DNA of 64,000 bases from Arthrobacter pascens (GCF_030815585.1 NZ_JAUSWY010000001.1:2790001-2854000), one strand, 5' to 3'; shown: positions 52,720-62,842, numbered from the stretch's first letter. Notes: generated by a model from the sequence alone, not told the origin. Numbers and translations: made by a program.

Positions 52720-52953
52720 GACATCCTCCTGGATAGAAATAGATAAGTTCGGGGCGCGCAGGTGACATGGCCAGCTGACGCGCGCAGCGATTGAGGGGGC
52801 CCGGGAGTGGCATCGGGCCTGCCGGAGACGGACGGCCAACGATCGTAGATCGCTGGCCGTCCGTCGTAGGGGCGGGGCCCCCTCAATCGCGAAGTGCGGG
52901 GGGCGGGGCCGCCGGAAAAATCCAACGACCCCGACCCTGTAGGGCTCAAACGA
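52720..52953. other. infB-rbfA spacer
   Basis: 234 nt without a gene. It contains the rbfA Shine-Dalgarno, the nested palindrome at 52787-52890 and a GGGGGGCGGGGCC tract near 52898. Nothing coding is supported. Confidence 0.7.
52787..52890. repeat. Nested palindrome between infB and rbfA
   Basis: The outer arms are 16-bp perfect inverted repeats (52787-52802 and 52875-52890, GCGATTGAGGGGGCCC and complement). Between them is a second hairpin with 18-nt arms (52827-52844 and 52848-52865, one mismatch, loop GTA), core GACGGACGGCC. A 104-nt symmetrical structure of this size exceeds a normal terminator; it may still end infB transcription, block 3' exonucleases, or be a REP-like element. Confidence 0.7.
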
Positions 52954-55881
52954 CTAGACGCGCGGCTTCTCGCGCATCTCGAAGGTCTCAATGATGTCGC
53001 CTTCGTTGATGTCGTTGAACGAGCCAAGACCGATACCACACTCGAAGTCCGTGCGGACCTCAGTGGCGTCGTCCTTGAAGCGCTTGAGCGTCTCAACGGT
53101 GAGGTTGTCACCGATGATATTGCCGTCGCGGCTGATGCGTGCCTTCGTATTGCGTCGGATAACACCGGAGCGGACGATGGAGCCGGCGATGTTTCCGAAC
53201 TTGGAAGAACGGAAGACTTCGCGGACCTCGGCGGTGCCAAGCTGGACCTCTTCGTACTCCGGCTTGAGCATGCCCTTGAGGGCCAACTCAATGTCATCAA
53301 TTGCTGCGTAGATGACGGAGTAGAAGCGCATGTCCACGCCTTCGCGGTCTGCCAGTTCGGCAACCCGCTCGGCAGGCTTGACGTTGAAGCCGATGATGAC
53401 GGCACTGTCCACTGTTGCCAGGTTGACGTCGTTCTGCGTGATGGCACCCACGCCGCGGTGGATGACGCGCAGCTGCACGCCTTCGCCGACGTCGATCTTG
53501 AGCAGTGCGTCTTCGAGGGCTTCCACGGCACCGGACACGTCACCCTTGAGGATGAGGTTGAGGGTGTCGATCTTGCCATCGGCCACGGCCTGGTCGAAGT
53601 CTTCCAGGCTGATGCGCTTGCGGCGCTTGGCCAGGGCGGCGTTGCGGTCGGCTGCTTCACGCTTCTCGGCGATCTGACGGGCGGTGCGCTCGTCGGCGGT
53701 CACAAAGAAGGTGTCGCCGGCGCGCGGCACGTTGGACAGACCCAGTACCTGCACGGGGCGGGACGGGCCGGCCTCGGTCAGCGCGCTTCCGTCGTCGTCG
53801 AACATTGCACGGACGCGGCCGTGGGCCGTACCGGCCACGATCGTGTCACCGACGCGGAGGCTACCGGACTGGACCAGGACGGTGGCCACGGAACCGCGGC
53901 CCTTGTCAAGGTTGGCTTCGATCGCGATACCGCGGGCGTCCTTGTTCGGGTTGGCGCGCATGTCCAGGGCTGCGTCTGCGGTGAGCAGGACGGCCTCGAG
54001 CAGCTCGTCGATGTTGAGGTTCTGGCGGGCAGAGACCTCAACGAACATGGTGTCGCCACCGTACTCTTCGGGAACCAGTCCGTACTCGGTCAGCTGGCCG
54101 CGGACCTTCTCCGGGTTGGCGCCTTCCTTATCGATCTTGTTCACGGCTACCACGATCGGCACATTGGCTGCCTGCGCGTGGTTGAGGGCCTCAACGGTCT
54201 GCGGCATCACGCCGTCATCCGCTGCGACCACCAGGATGGCGATGTCGGTGACCTTCGCGCCACGGGCACGCATGGCGGTGAACGCCTCGTGGCCCGGGGT
54301 GTCGATGAAGGTGATCTTGCGGTCGTCGCCTTCGTGCTTGTGCGTGACCTGGTAAGCACCGATGTGCTGCGTGATGCCGCCGTGCTCGCCCGCCATAACA
54401 TCGGACTTGCGGATGGCATCAAGCAGTCGGGTCTTACCGTGGTCCACGTGGCCCATGACGGTGACAACCGGAGGACGGGCTTCGAGGTCTTCGTCGCCTT
54501 CGGCCTCGAGCTCGGCTTCGAAATCGATGTCGAAGGTGGAGAGCAGCTCGCGCTCCTCGTCCTCCGGGGACACAACCTGGAGCTTGTAGCCGAGTTCTTC
54601 ACCAAGCAGGGCGAAGGTTTCCTCATCCAGCGACTGGGTGGCCGTTGCCATTTCACCAAGGTGGAACAGCACGGTGACCAGCGCGGCGGGGTTTGCCTCG
54701 ATCTTGTCAGCGAAGTCCGTGATGGACGAGCCACGGCGAAGCCGTACTACGGTGTTGCCGTCGCCGCGGGGTACGCTCACGCCACCCAACGACGGAGCAC
54801 TCATCTGCTCGAGTTCCTGACGCTTGGCACGCTTCGACTTGCGCTGCTTGCCACGGCCTGCGCCGCCCTTGCCGAAGGCACCCTGGGTACCACCGCGACC
54901 GCGGCCACCCTTGCCGAATCCTCCGCCTGCGGGAGCTCCGCCACCGGCACCCGGAGCACCACCGGTACCCGGTGCGCCGCCGCCTGGACGGCCCGGCCCA
55001 CGGCCACCGCCACCGGGACGTCCGCCGGCACCAGCCGGTGCGGGACGCTCAGTGCGGTTGGGCATCATGCCCGGAGTAGGACGGTTTCCACCGGCTCCCG
55101 CGGGACGCGGGCCACCGGCACCTGCTGCTGGACGCGGACCACCCGGACGGGCGCCACCGGCACCCGCTGCGGGACGCGGACCACCCGGACGGGGGCCGCC
55201 CGCACCGGCTGCGGGACGCGGACCACCCGGACGGTCGCCGTCGGGACGGCTTCCACCCGCGCGGGGCATACCTTGCGAAGGAGCGAACGGGTTGTTACCC
55301 GGACGCGGAGCACGTTCTCCGTCGCCGCCACGGCCACGGGGCATGCCCTGGGATGTGGCGAAGGGGTTGTTGCCCGGACGGGGACCGCCGGGACGCGGAG
55401 CCGATCCACCCTGTGTTGATCCGCCGGGGCGGGCCGAAGCAGCGGGGGTTTCAGCCTTGGGTGCAGGCCGCGCGCCGGGCTTGGCTCCGGTTGACGGAGC
55501 ACCGGCGGACGGAGCACTTGCGGCGGGTGCAGCCGGTGCTGCGGCGGCCCGGGCCGGCGCAGCAGGCGCTGCTGCAGGCGCAGCGGGTGCCTCTGCCTGG
55601 GGAGCCGGAGCGTTGGGTGCTGCGGGACGTGATTCTGCCGTTGGGGCAGGTGCTGCGGGACGTGAATCTGCCGACGGGGCAGGCGCCTTGGGCGCGGCTG
55701 CCGGTGCTGCGGACTTCGCGGCTGCGTCGGGATAGGCGTTGCGGAGTTTCCGCACCACGGGGGCCTCAATGGTGGAAGAGGCGGAGCGAACGAATTCGCC
55801 CAGTTCCTGCAGTTTAGTCACTGCATCTTTGGAAGTAATACCGAGCTCTTTTGCAAGCTCATGTACGCGGACCTTGGCCAC
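52954..55881 (-). CDS. infB: Translation initiation factor IF-2
   Basis: 975 aa. GTPase that places initiator tRNA on the 30S subunit. IF2N motif at the start ([18 protein letters not shown]), then roughly 280 residues of Ala/Pro/Gly/Arg low complexity with 14-residue repeats, a basic segment ([17 protein letters not shown]), and the G domain with G1 GHVDHGKT (about 476), G3 DTPGHEAF and G4 [11 protein letters not shown]-terminal domains II-IV are complete. The start is GTG at 55881 with AGGAG upstream. Member of rimP-nusA-ylxR-infB-rbfA. Confidence 0.97.
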   Translation of the reverse strand: MAKVRVHELAKELGITSKDAVTKLQELGEFVRSASSTIEAPVVRKLRNAYPDAAAKSAAPAAAPKAPAPSADSRPAAPAPTAESRPAAPNAPAPQAEAPAAPAAAPAAPARAAAAPAAPAASAPSAGAPSTGAKPGARPAPKAETPAASARPGGSTQGGSAPRPGGPRPGNNPFATSQGMPRGRGGDGERAPRPGNNPFAPSQGMPRAGGSRPDGDRPGGPRPAAGAGGPRPGGPRPAAGAGGARPGGPRPAAGAGGPRPAGAGGNRPTPGMMPNRTERPAPAGAGGRPGGGGRGPGRPGGGAPGTGGAPGAGGGAPAGGGFGKGGRGRGGTQGAFGKGGAGRGKQRKSKRAKRQELEQMSAPSLGGVSVPRGDGNTVVRLRRGSSITDFADKIEANPAALVTVLFHLGEMATATQSLDEETFALLGEELGYKLQVVSPEDEERELLSTFDIDFEAELEAEGDEDLEARPPVVTVMGHVDHGKTRLLDAIRKSDVMAGEHGGITQHIGAYQVTHKHEGDDRKITFIDTPGHEAFTAMRARGAKVTDIAILVVAADDGVMPQTVEALNHAQAANVPIVVAVNKIDKEGANPEKVRGQLTEYGLVPEEYGGDTMFVEVSARQNLNIDELLEAVLLTADAALDMRANPNKDARGIAIEANLDKGRGSVATVLVQSGSLRVGDTIVAGTAHGRVRAMFDDDGSALTEAGPSRPVQVLGLSNVPRAGDTFFVTADERTARQIAEKREAADRNAALAKRRKRISLEDFDQAVADGKIDTLNLILKGDVSGAVEALEDALLKIDVGEGVQLRVIHRGVGAITQNDVNLATVDSAVIIGFNVKPAERVAELADREGVDMRFYSVIYAAIDDIELALKGMLKPEYEEVQLGTAEVREVFRSSKFGNIAGSIVRSGVIRRNTKARISRDGNIIGDNLTVETLKRFKDDATEVRTDFECGIGLGSFNDINEGDIIETFEMREKPRV
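55090..55250 (-). repeat. 42-bp tandem repeat in infB
   Basis: The phrase GACGCGGACCACCCGGACGG recurs at 55131, 55173 and 55215, a strict 42-bp period, with a degenerate copy before. It encodes about four copies of the 14-residue unit [14 protein letters not shown] in the N-terminal linker of IF-2. Confidence 0.8.
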
Positions 55882-56033
55882 ATTTCTCCTGTCTCGGTCC
55901 GCACCGAGCCAGGCACGAACCGTCTACTTCTTACTGCGGGCCCTCGCCGCGGTTGCAGCTGAAGGGCCCATTGCAAAGCGCAACAAAGTTGTCATCGTTG
56001 CGCACTCATCGCTGGGAACTCATCGGGTTTCCA

Positions 56034-56399
56034 TCAGATTTCTGACCCGCTTTCAGGTTGGACGGTTGGTGCTGCAGCCGCCGTGGCGCCCGCAGCGTTC
56101 GTACCTGGCTTGATCCGGCGTTCGACGTCGGCGGTCCCGGTTGCGCCGTTGAGGGCACGTCCGAACGCTCGCCGCTTGACCGCCAGAGCCAGGCACGATT
56201 CGCTGGGGTGCAGCCATGCACCCCGGCCAGCCATCCGGCGTCGTTCATCCACCAGGACAGCGGTGGAACCGCTGCCTTCGGCGACGAGCCGGAGTAACTC
56301 AGACCGCGGGCCTTTTGTCCGGCATCCGATGCAGGTACGCTGCGGTTGATTCTCGCTGTGAAGCACTTCTGCCACGGTGAGCATCTTCCTGACGTTCAT
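56034..56399 (-). CDS. YlxR (DUF448) family RNA-binding protein
   Basis: 121 aa. The YlxR core is QPQRTCIGCRTKGPRSELLRL, DERRRMAGRGAWLHPSESC and AVKRRAFGRAL, with the conserved cysteines and basic surface. The family lies between nusA and infB in most bacteria and is reported as an RNA-binding or regulatory factor. A 38-residue Ala/Thr-rich tail follows the core. Start uncertain: ATG 56399, ATG 56384 and GTG 56378 are all in frame and none has good Shine-Dalgarno spacing. Confidence 0.9.
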   Translation of the reverse strand: MNVRKMLTVAEVLHSENQPQRTCIGCRTKGPRSELLRLVAEGSGSTAVLVDERRRMAGRGAWLHPSESCLALAVKRRAFGRALNGATGTADVERRIKPGTNAAGATAAAAPTVQPESGSEI

Positions 56400-56588
56400 A
56401 TCTGCCGGCCCAGGCTGTCCCGTCCCCCATGTCAGCGGGTACAGGCACGCTCAGGGCGCACGAATGCCGGCCGTAAGGCGCGGTCCCTATACAGTCTAGC
56501 CCCTCAGGGCCTTTTCTGCCCGAAACACCGCGCCGGACCGACACCGCCAGCGCACCGGGGCGGCGTCAGTTCCCTCGCGGGTTCTCCG

Positions 56589-57569
56589 TCAGTTTTCGCG
56601 GGGCGCCGCGGCGTCGGAGACGATATCGATACGCCAGCCGGTCAGCTTCGCTGCGAGGCGGGCGTTCTGCCCCTCTTTGCCGATCGCCAGCGAGAGCTGG
56701 TAGTCGGGAACAACGACGCGGGCGGACCGTGTAGCTTCATCGATGATCGTGACGGAATTCACACGGGACGGCGACAGGGCACTGGCGATGAACGTTGCAG
56801 GATCCTCGCTGAAGTCAACGATGTCGATCTTTTCGTCGTTGAGCTCTGTCATGACAGCCCGGACCCGAGAACCCATTTCGCCGATGCACGCACCCTTGGC
56901 ATTGATGCCGGGAGTGTTGGCCTTCACGGCGATCTTGGTGCGGTGGCCAGCTTCCCGTGCCAGTGCCACAATCTCCACGGAATGGTCCGCGATCTCGGGG
57001 ACTTCCAGCTCGAAGAGCTTCCGGACCAGGCCGGGGTGCGAGCGGGACAGCGTGATGGACGGACCCTTGGTGCCCCGGTGGACGTCGATGACAAACGCGC
57101 GGAGCCGGTTGCCGTGGACGTACTTCTCCCCCGGCACCTGTTCGGGCGGCGGCAGCAGGGCCTCCACGGTTCCCAGGTTTACCTGGATCATGTGGGGATT
57201 GTTGCCCTGCTGGATCAGGCCAGCCACGAGTTCACCTTCGCGGCCCTTGAACTCACCCAGGACGTTATCGTCCTCAACATCACGCAGGCGCTGCAGGATG
57301 ATCTGGCGGGCGGTGCTTGCGGCGATGCGGCCGAAGCCGGCCGGCGTGTCCTCGAACTCGCCGATGGGGGCGCCGTCGTCGTCGATTTCGACAGCCCAGA
57401 TGGTCACGTGGCCGCTCTTGCGGTCCAGTTCCGCGCGGGCCTTCTCGAAGGCGCCGGGCGACTTGTGGTATGCCACCAGGAGCGCCTGCTCGATGGTGGG
57501 GATCAGGAGGTCCAGCGGGATTTCGCGCTCACGCTCCAGAAGCCTCAGTGCGCTCATGTCAATATCCAT
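56589..57569 (-). CDS. nusA: Transcription termination/antitermination factor NusA
   Basis: 326 aa, the short actinobacterial form. N-terminal RNAP-binding domain ([20 protein letters not shown]), S1 domain around 110-180, KH1 ([36 protein letters not shown]) and KH2 ([23 protein letters not shown]). The C-terminal acidic repeats of E. coli NusA are absent. The ATG overlaps the rimP stop by 1 nt (TGATG). A 189-nt gap to ylxR follows, where I see no gene. Confidence 0.97.
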   Translation of the reverse strand: MDIDMSALRLLEREREIPLDLLIPTIEQALLVAYHKSPGAFEKARAELDRKSGHVTIWAVEIDDDGAPIGEFEDTPAGFGRIAASTARQIILQRLRDVEDDNVLGEFKGREGELVAGLIQQGNNPHMIQVNLGTVEALLPPPEQVPGEKYVHGNRLRAFVIDVHRGTKGPSITLSRSHPGLVRKLFELEVPEIADHSVEIVALAREAGHRTKIAVKANTPGINAKGACIGEMGSRVRAVMTELNDEKIDIVDFSEDPATFIASALSPSRVNSVTIIDEATRSARVVVPDYQLSLAIGKEGQNARLAAKLTGWRIDIVSDAAAPREN

Positions 57570-58186
57570 CAGGCCTCCTCAGAAGGTCCATTGTGCTCAG
57601 GTTCCAGACCAGCTTCTTCGAGGTGGCTGAATTCGATCTCGACTTTTCCGTTACGGATCCTGTCGAAAGGAAGTTTCACGGGCTCGCCCTGCTTGGGCTT
57701 CATTCCCTTTTTTACTGCAATTTCCGGGACGATAGTCACGCCGGAATCATCCACCGACCGGATCCTGCCGGTGACGTTCTCACCCTGGATGACACTGACC
57801 TTGACCATGCGGCCACGGGCCCGGTGCCAGTGCCTCGGTTCGGTCAGCGGACGACCGACCCCCGGCGACGAGACCTCCAGGTCGTAGGGGCGGCCGTCGT
57901 CGCCGGGATCGTTGTCCAGGACGTCGGACAGTACCTTGGAGATGTCCGAGATCACATCAAGGTTGACGCCGCCCGTTTCCTCCTGCGGAAGGTCCACTAC
58001 TACGTGGACTACGCGGTGCGAACCGGCTACGTTGATGGCCACATCCTCGAGGTACAGGCGGTTGGCCTGGACCGAGGGTTCCAGTAATGCCCGGAGCCTG
58101 GCGGCTTCCGGATTGTAGGCAGGCGCAGCTTCAGCCCTACCCGTTCCGGTATGGTCTGATGAAGTCGTGGCTTCTGCATTACTCAC
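57569..58186 (-). CDS. rimP: Ribosome maturation factor RimP
   Basis: 205 aa. Binds the 30S subunit during assembly. The N-terminal alpha/beta domain ([50 protein letters not shown]) and the C-terminal SH3-like domain ([20 protein letters not shown]) are both present. A roughly 30-residue variable N-terminus and an acidic tail flank them. The start is GTG at 58186, with GGGAGG 13 nt upstream. First gene of rimP-nusA-ylxR-infB-rbfA; divergent from the DUF4439 gene. Confidence 0.95.
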   Translation of the reverse strand: MSNAEATTSSDHTGTGRAEAAPAYNPEAARLRALLEPSVQANRLYLEDVAINVAGSHRVVHVVVDLPQEETGGVNLDVISDISKVLSDVLDNDPGDDGRPYDLEVSSPGVGRPLTEPRHWHRARGRMVKVSVIQGENVTGRIRSVDDSGVTIVPEIAVKKGMKPKQGEPVKLPFDRIRNGKVEIEFSHLEEAGLEPEHNGPSEEA

Positions 58187-58292
58187 GATGCCGGCCGCCT
58201 CCCGATAGATGATGTTGTGTGTACTAGCCTAACGATTTTCCGGACGCAGTGGTGCACGGAGTTTCGCATCCAGCGTGGCAACATGGTCTGTT

Positions 58293-59411
58293 GTGAATGA
58301 CGCAAGCCAGGAAAGCAACCCCGGGGGACGCTATTTCCGGTACGCCGTTTTTTCGCTCACAGCCCTCCTTGTCCTCAGCCTCGGGATTGCCCTGATCCCC
58401 CACGAGCCCGCTCCGCCCGCCGCGCCGCCGTTTTCCGAGCAGGCCAGAGCCGCTGCGTTCGCCGACGCCATGTCGCTCAGGGCCGCCGGCCTGGACCTGG
58501 CCACCGCTGCCTCCGGCACTGGTACCGCCGCCAGCACCGACCCGCTGGACCGCGTTGTGACTTTGCTGACCATTCAGGCCAGGGCACTGATGTCGCCTGA
58601 CGATTCAGCAGCTCCCGGGACGCAGACAGGACCGACGGCCGGACCACCGGACGGACCCATAGCGGCTTCGGCTGCTCCGTCTGTGTCCTCCGTCGCGGAA
58701 CTTGCGGCCGCCCTGTCAGCGAGCGGGGCAAAGCGGCTTGGCGATGCAGAAACGGCCGACGGCGGCATCGCGCGCCTTCTCGCCGGCACCGGTGCGGCGC
58801 AGCTCTTGGCGGCCGAAGACATCGCAGTTGCCGCGGGTGTTCCCGCTGAAGCTACTCCTACCGCCGCCGAAGCCGGTGAGGCTGCCGAGGCAGGGAAGGC
58901 AGAAGGTAGTGCCGTCCCGGAGGAGTCCACCGGACCTGCCGCCGGCTGCAGCACCACGGAGCCGGCCTCCGGCGGAGCGAGCCTGGCGTCGGCTCTGACC
59001 GCAGCTGTTGAAGCCGAGCAGGAGGCCGTGTACGGCTACCAGGCGGCGCTGACGCGGCTGGATTCCGCGTCCGCGGCTCCGGCGTCGGACCTTCTGGAAC
59101 AGCACCAGGACCTGGCTGGCGAGGTCCTGATCCAGAGCAGGATCCACTGCGCAAGCGTTCCGCCCCAACAGCCCGGCTACACCCTCTCGGACACGTTTCT
59201 TGATGCTCCGGCCGCAGGCCTGGGGCGGCTGGAAGCCGGCACGCTGCCGGTGTACGGCGATGTGGTGGCGCTGAGCGAGGGCAGCACCCGGAGCTGGGCA
59301 ATCTCGGCCCTGGTGGCCGCCGCCCGGCGTACGCTCCACTGGGGTGCGGACCCGGGAGCCGTTCCTGGCGTTCCCGTGGACGAATCCCGGCTGCCACAGC
59401 TTCCTGAATGA
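58293..59411 (+). CDS. DUF4439 (ferritin-like) domain membrane-anchored protein
   Basis: 372 aa. One N-terminal helix (YAVFSLTALLVLSLGIALIP) acts as anchor or uncleaved signal. A long Ala/Pro/Gly-rich, low-complexity middle follows, then a C-terminal helical DUF4439 domain of about 140 residues (ASALTAAVEAEQEAVYGYQAAL, HQDLAGEVLIQSRIHC) with the Glu and Tyr pattern of ferritin-like bundles. Function unknown; a full di-iron site is not evident. The GTG at 58293 was chosen; a GTG at 58275 is in frame. In actinobacteria, DUF4439 genes commonly sit opposite rimP, as here. Confidence 0.8.
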   Translation: MNDASQESNPGGRYFRYAVFSLTALLVLSLGIALIPHEPAPPAAPPFSEQARAAAFADAMSLRAAGLDLATAASGTGTAASTDPLDRVVTLLTIQARALMSPDDSAAPGTQTGPTAGPPDGPIAASAAPSVSSVAELAAALSASGAKRLGDAETADGGIARLLAGTGAAQLLAAEDIAVAAGVPAEATPTAAEAGEAAEAGKAEGSAVPEESTGPAAGCSTTEPASGGASLASALTAAVEAEQEAVYGYQAALTRLDSASAAPASDLLEQHQDLAGEVLIQSRIHCASVPPQQPGYTLSDTFLDAPAAGLGRLEAGTLPVYGDVVALSEGSTRSWAISALVAAARRTLHWGADPGAVPGVPVDESRLPQLPE

Positions 59412-59420
59412 CATATGCAG

Positions 59421-59493
59421 GAACGGCCCCGGCCCGCACGAACGGTGCTGACACACAGGGAGCCTGCACCGCTTGTGTGGCTCTGGGCCGTTC
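59421..59493 (+). terminator. Inverted repeat after the DUF4439 gene
   Basis: GAACGGCCC (59421-59429) and GGGCCGTTC (59485-59493) are perfect inverted repeats 55 nt apart, starting 10 nt past the stop. The wide spacing makes an intrinsic terminator doubtful. Confidence 0.35.
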
Positions 59494-59546
59494 GTATGGA
59501 GCAGGACCTGCTGGTACAGGGCCGCAAGTGGTGGTTTGCTGAATTC

Positions 59547-60323
59547 ATGGATTCCCATGACCCGGCAGAGCCCACCGAACCGGCCGAAATACAGGCGGAC
59601 AACCGTGGGCTGAAACGCCACCTGGAAAACGAGCCGCACGACAACGACGTGGCCCAGCGCCTCAACTGGCTGCGCGCCGGGGTACTGGGTGCAAACGACG
59701 GGATAGTCTCCGTTGCGGCCATCGTGGTGGGCGTGGCGGGCGCCACAGCGGCCACCGGCCCCATCCTCGCTGCAGGGGCGGCCGGACTGGTGGGCGGAGC
59801 AGTCTCCATGGCCTTGGGCGAATACGTGTCCGTGAGCAGCCAGAGCGACAGCCAGAAAGCGCTGATCGAAAAGGAACGCCGGGAACTCGCCGAAGAACCA
59901 GAGGAAGAGCTCGCCGAGCTGGCAGCCATCTACCGCGACAAGGGCCTTAGCCCGGAGACCGCCCGCGCCGTGGCGGAAGAACTGACCAGCCACGACGCCC
60001 TTGCGGCGCACCTTTCCGCAGAGCTCAACATCGACGAAGCCGGCATCGTCAGTCCCTGGCACGCTGCGTTCGCCTCGGGGGTGGCTTTCACGCTCGGCGC
60101 CATCCTGCCGATGCTCGCCATCCTCCTGCCGCCGCCGGACATCAGGGTTCCGTTGACCTTCGCCGCCGTGTTGGTGGCGCTGGCCCTTACCGGGGCACTG
60201 GGCGCCTGGATCGGCGGTGGGTCGAAGTCGCGGGCCGCAGTGCGGGTGGTGGTTGGCGGCGCGTTGGCTCTTGCTGCCACGTTCTCGATTGGCAACCTGC
60301 TGGGGGCCACCGGCGTCGTCTGA
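59547..60323 (+). CDS. VIT1/CCC1-family transporter
   Basis: 258 aa. Integral membrane protein of the vacuolar-iron-transporter family, which exports Fe2+ or Mn2+ from the cytoplasm. Motifs: NWLRAGVLGANDGIVSVAAIVVG broken at residue 20, GGAVSMALGEYVSVSSQSD, the soluble helical Glu-rich metal-binding insert (EKERRELAEEPEEELAEL), and three C-terminal helices. The ATG at 59547 gives MDSHDPAEP; the open frame from 59415 has no conserved sequence. No clear Shine-Dalgarno. Transcribed after the DUF4439 gene on the same strand. Confidence 0.88.
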   Translation: MDSHDPAEPTEPAEIQADNRGLKRHLENEPHDNDVAQRLNWLRAGVLGANDGIVSVAAIVVGVAGATAATGPILAAGAAGLVGGAVSMALGEYVSVSSQSDSQKALIEKERRELAEEPEEELAELAAIYRDKGLSPETARAVAEELTSHDALAAHLSAELNIDEAGIVSPWHAAFASGVAFTLGAILPMLAILLPPPDIRVPLTFAAVLVALALTGALGAWIGGGSKSRAAVRVVVGGALALAATFSIGNLLGATGVV

Positions 60324-60382
60324 GCGTGGGCAGACCTGGTCCGTTATCAGGCTGGTTTAAGTCCGCCGCACTGCAGGTCAAC

Positions 60383-60388
60383 TACGCT
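60383..60388 (+). promoter_or_regulatory. Candidate -10 of the aminoglycoside phosphotransferase-like gene
   Basis: TACGCT, 7 nt before the ATG at 60396. Confidence 0.4.
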
Positions 60389-60395
60389 GGAGCTG

Positions 60396-61436
60396 ATGAG
60401 ACAGCAGACCGTAGTACCAATCCCTCCAGACCTGAGCGCCCGGTACAGCCGCAGCAGCGCGGGACGGGCGTGGCTGGCTTCACTGCCCGGCCTGCTCCAA
60501 GGACGGCTGGAGCATTGGGAGCTCGAAGCAGACCTGGCTCCCGGCGCCCTCCCGTGGAATGGACACGGCGGCGTGGTTGTTCCAGTCCGCCGGATTGACG
60601 GGACCCCTGCTGCCCTCAAGATTGCCTTCCCGCACGATGAAGCCCGGGTTGAACGGCACGCGCTGGCTTTGTGGCGGGGACGCGGCGCCGTCCGGCTGCT
60701 GGAGTCCGACGCCGGAACATGCGCCATGCTGCTGGAGCGGCTGGATGCGGCGCAGTCACTGCAGACCGTCCCGATGGATGACGCCGTGACGGTGTGGGGG
60801 ACGCTGATGCGCCAGCTCAGCCTGGTTCCTGACGAACGGCCGCAGTGGCAGGAGTTCGGCCACATCGCCGCGCGGGCCGAGCAATGGAGTGATGACCTGC
60901 CCGCCGACTGGGAACAGCAGGGCCGCCCGTTTCCACGCTGGCTCCTGGAAGCAGCCCTGGAAGTCTGCCAGACCCGTGGGGCCGTCGGCCGCCGCTCGGG
61001 AAGGGACGTCCTGGTGCACACGGACTTCCATTTCCTGAACATCCTGGCCCGGCCCGGGGCGCAGAACAGGAAAGGTTCGCCGGACGGTGCGGGCTTCGCC
61101 GCCATCGACCCGCAGCCCATGATCGGTGAGCCGGAGTTTGCGGTGGCCCCGCTGCTCTGGAACCGGCTCGGTGACCTGCCACCCGGCAATCCGCAGGCCG
61201 GCCTCAGGCAGCGTTGCCGCGATTTCAGTGTCTCAGCAGGACTGGACGCCGAGGCTGCCCGCCAGTGGGGCGTCGCACGGGAAGTGGAGAACGCGCTCTG
61301 GTACGCCTCGCAGCCGCATCACCAAGGGGATCTGGCACGCTCACTCTGGGTTGCCAGCACCCTCGCCGGACGGACCTTGGACGGGCTGCCCGCGGCGCAT
61401 TCGCTGCCGGAACCCGGGGAGAGTGCCTTCGGCTAG
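60396..61436 (+). CDS. APH(6)-like aminoglycoside/hydroxyurea phosphotransferase family kinase
   Basis: 346-aa protein-kinase-fold phosphotransferase of the streptomycin 6-phosphotransferase group. The ATP lysine is K75 (AALKIAFPHDE), the catalytic loop is H208-T-D210-F-H-F-L-N215, and the metal-binding D238 is in FAAIDPQPMIGEPEFAVAPL, which is the APH(6) rather than APH(3') form. All catalytic residues are present. Many chromosomal members in soil actinobacteria have no proven drug substrate, so resistance should not be assumed. Probably leaderless (TACGCT at 7 nt). Converges with the decarboxylase gene. Confidence 0.85.
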   Translation: MRQQTVVPIPPDLSARYSRSSAGRAWLASLPGLLQGRLEHWELEADLAPGALPWNGHGGVVVPVRRIDGTPAALKIAFPHDEARVERHALALWRGRGAVRLLESDAGTCAMLLERLDAAQSLQTVPMDDAVTVWGTLMRQLSLVPDERPQWQEFGHIAARAEQWSDDLPADWEQQGRPFPRWLLEAALEVCQTRGAVGRRSGRDVLVHTDFHFLNILARPGAQNRKGSPDGAGFAAIDPQPMIGEPEFAVAPLLWNRLGDLPPGNPQAGLRQRCRDFSVSAGLDAEAARQWGVAREVENALWYASQPHHQGDLARSLWVASTLAGRTLDGLPAAHSLPEPGESAFG

Positions 61437-61450
61437 TACCTGCGGGCCGG

Positions 61451-62836
61451 CTACACGGTGCCTGCCAGGGCATCCCGCACGGCGGCCACCGCGACGTCGA
61501 TATCGGCGCCGTCCGTAGACCAGTTGGTCACCGAGACGCGCAGGATGTCACGCCCCTTCCAGCGCGACCCGGACATCCAGACCCGGCCATCGGCCATGAT
61601 GTGCCCAGTCACCGCCCGGGTGCGCTCATCCGTGCCAAACGCCAGGGCGACCTGCGTGTATACGACGTCGTTGAGCACCTCCACGTCGGGCAGCTCCGCA
61701 AGGCGGCCGGCCATTTCCGCGGCACACGCCGCGCGGCCGGCCACCAGGTCCGCCACGCCATCGCGTCCCAACGAACGCAACGCAGCCCAGACCGGAACAC
61801 CGCGGGCCCTCCGGGAGAGCTCGGGCACCTTCTCGAACGGATTACCGGCTCCGTGCTCCTCCTGGGGCAGGAACTCGGCGTGCACCCCAATAGCCGAGCG
61901 CAGGGCGGTGACATCGCGCGCAATGACGATGCCGGCGTCGTACGGTACGTTCAAGGTCTTGTGCGCATCAGTGCCCCAGGAATCCGCCTGCCCCATTCCA
62001 TCGCACAGGTGCCTGAGCGTGGGCGCAGCCGCTGCCCAGAGCCCGAAGGCGCCGTCAATGTGCACCCAGGCGCCCTGCTCCTTCGCGGCCTCGATGGCCT
62101 GTGGAAAGGGATCAAAAGCGCCGGAATGGACGTTGCCGGCCTGCAGGCACACAATCGCGGGGCCGGGGCGGGCAGCCAGCACCGACCGCAGCTCCTGGGA
62201 ATCGATTCTCCCTTCCGGGTCTGTGGGCACCAGCTCCGGCCGTCCCAGCCCCAGGTAGCGCAGCCCCATGTCCACGGTTTCGTGGCGCTCGGCTCCGGCG
62301 ATGACCCTGAGGGGTGGCGCTCCGCGGAGACCGTCGGCGTTGACGTCCCAGCCCGCGTCGGCCAGAAGCCGCCACCGTGCAGCCGCCAAGGCCGTGAAGT
62401 TAGCCATGCTGGCGCCAGTGGCGAAGCCGACGTCGCAGCCCTCCGGCAGGCCCAGGAGCTCAAGGAGCCACTGCCCTGCAGCCTGTTCGATGGCCGCCGT
62501 AGCCGGTGTGGCGAAGCGCATGCCCGTATTCTGGTCCCAGGCGGTGACCAGCCAGTCCGCTGCCATGGCGGCCGGCAGTGTGCCGCCCATGACCCAGCCG
62601 AAGAAACGGCCCGACTGTATGGACATCAGTCCCGGCTCGGCGTATTCGGCCAGGTAGTCGATCACCTCGGCAGGAGAAATCCCGGTAGCGGGGAGCGGTC
62701 CACCGAACCTTCGCTCGACTTCATCGGCGGTTTTCGAGGGCTTGACGGGGCGGTCCGGCAGTCCCTGGAGCCACAGTTTGGCGTGCACGGAAGCCCGGTC
62801 CAATGCCTGCTCGAAATCACGTGAATCGGCCCACAT
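61451..62836 (-). CDS. PLP-dependent group II amino acid decarboxylase family protein
   Basis: 461 aa. Fold-type I PLP enzyme of the aromatic-L-amino-acid/glutamate decarboxylase group. The Schiff-base lysine is K293 (WGTDAHKTLNVPYDAG), the PLP-pyridine aspartate D261 (HIDGAFGLWAAA), and FATGASMANFTAL is the phosphate-binding region. The catalytic-loop region near 320-340 differs from classic AADC, and related proteins include non-decarboxylating lyases, so the substrate and reaction remain open. The ATG at 62836 has TAGCAT 6 nt upstream, leaderless pattern. It lies 9 nt after the TSUP transporter gene on the same strand. Confidence 0.83.
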   Translation of the reverse strand: MWADSRDFEQALDRASVHAKLWLQGLPDRPVKPSKTADEVERRFGGPLPATGISPAEVIDYLAEYAEPGLMSIQSGRFFGWVMGGTLPAAMAADWLVTAWDQNTGMRFATPATAAIEQAAGQWLLELLGLPEGCDVGFATGASMANFTALAAARWRLLADAGWDVNADGLRGAPPLRVIAGAERHETVDMGLRYLGLGRPELVPTDPEGRIDSQELRSVLAARPGPAIVCLQAGNVHSGAFDPFPQAIEAAKEQGAWVHIDGAFGLWAAAAPTLRHLCDGMGQADSWGTDAHKTLNVPYDAGIVIARDVTALRSAIGVHAEFLPQEEHGAGNPFEKVPELSRRARGVPVWAALRSLGRDGVADLVAGRAACAAEMAGRLAELPDVEVLNDVVYTQVALAFGTDERTRAVTGHIMADGRVWMSGSRWKGRDILRVSVTNWSTDGADIDVAVAAVRDALAGTV

Positions 62837-62842
62837 GGATGC

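Noticed and set aside
52894..55419. 841-codon open frame antisense to infB, and similar long antisense frames (4649-5743, 5811-7160, 18545-19987, 30120-31604, 39634-41097)
   Set aside because: Each lies opposite a well-recognised gene, has no family motif and no ribosome-binding site. Long antisense frames are expected in high-GC DNA with G/C-rich third codon positions.
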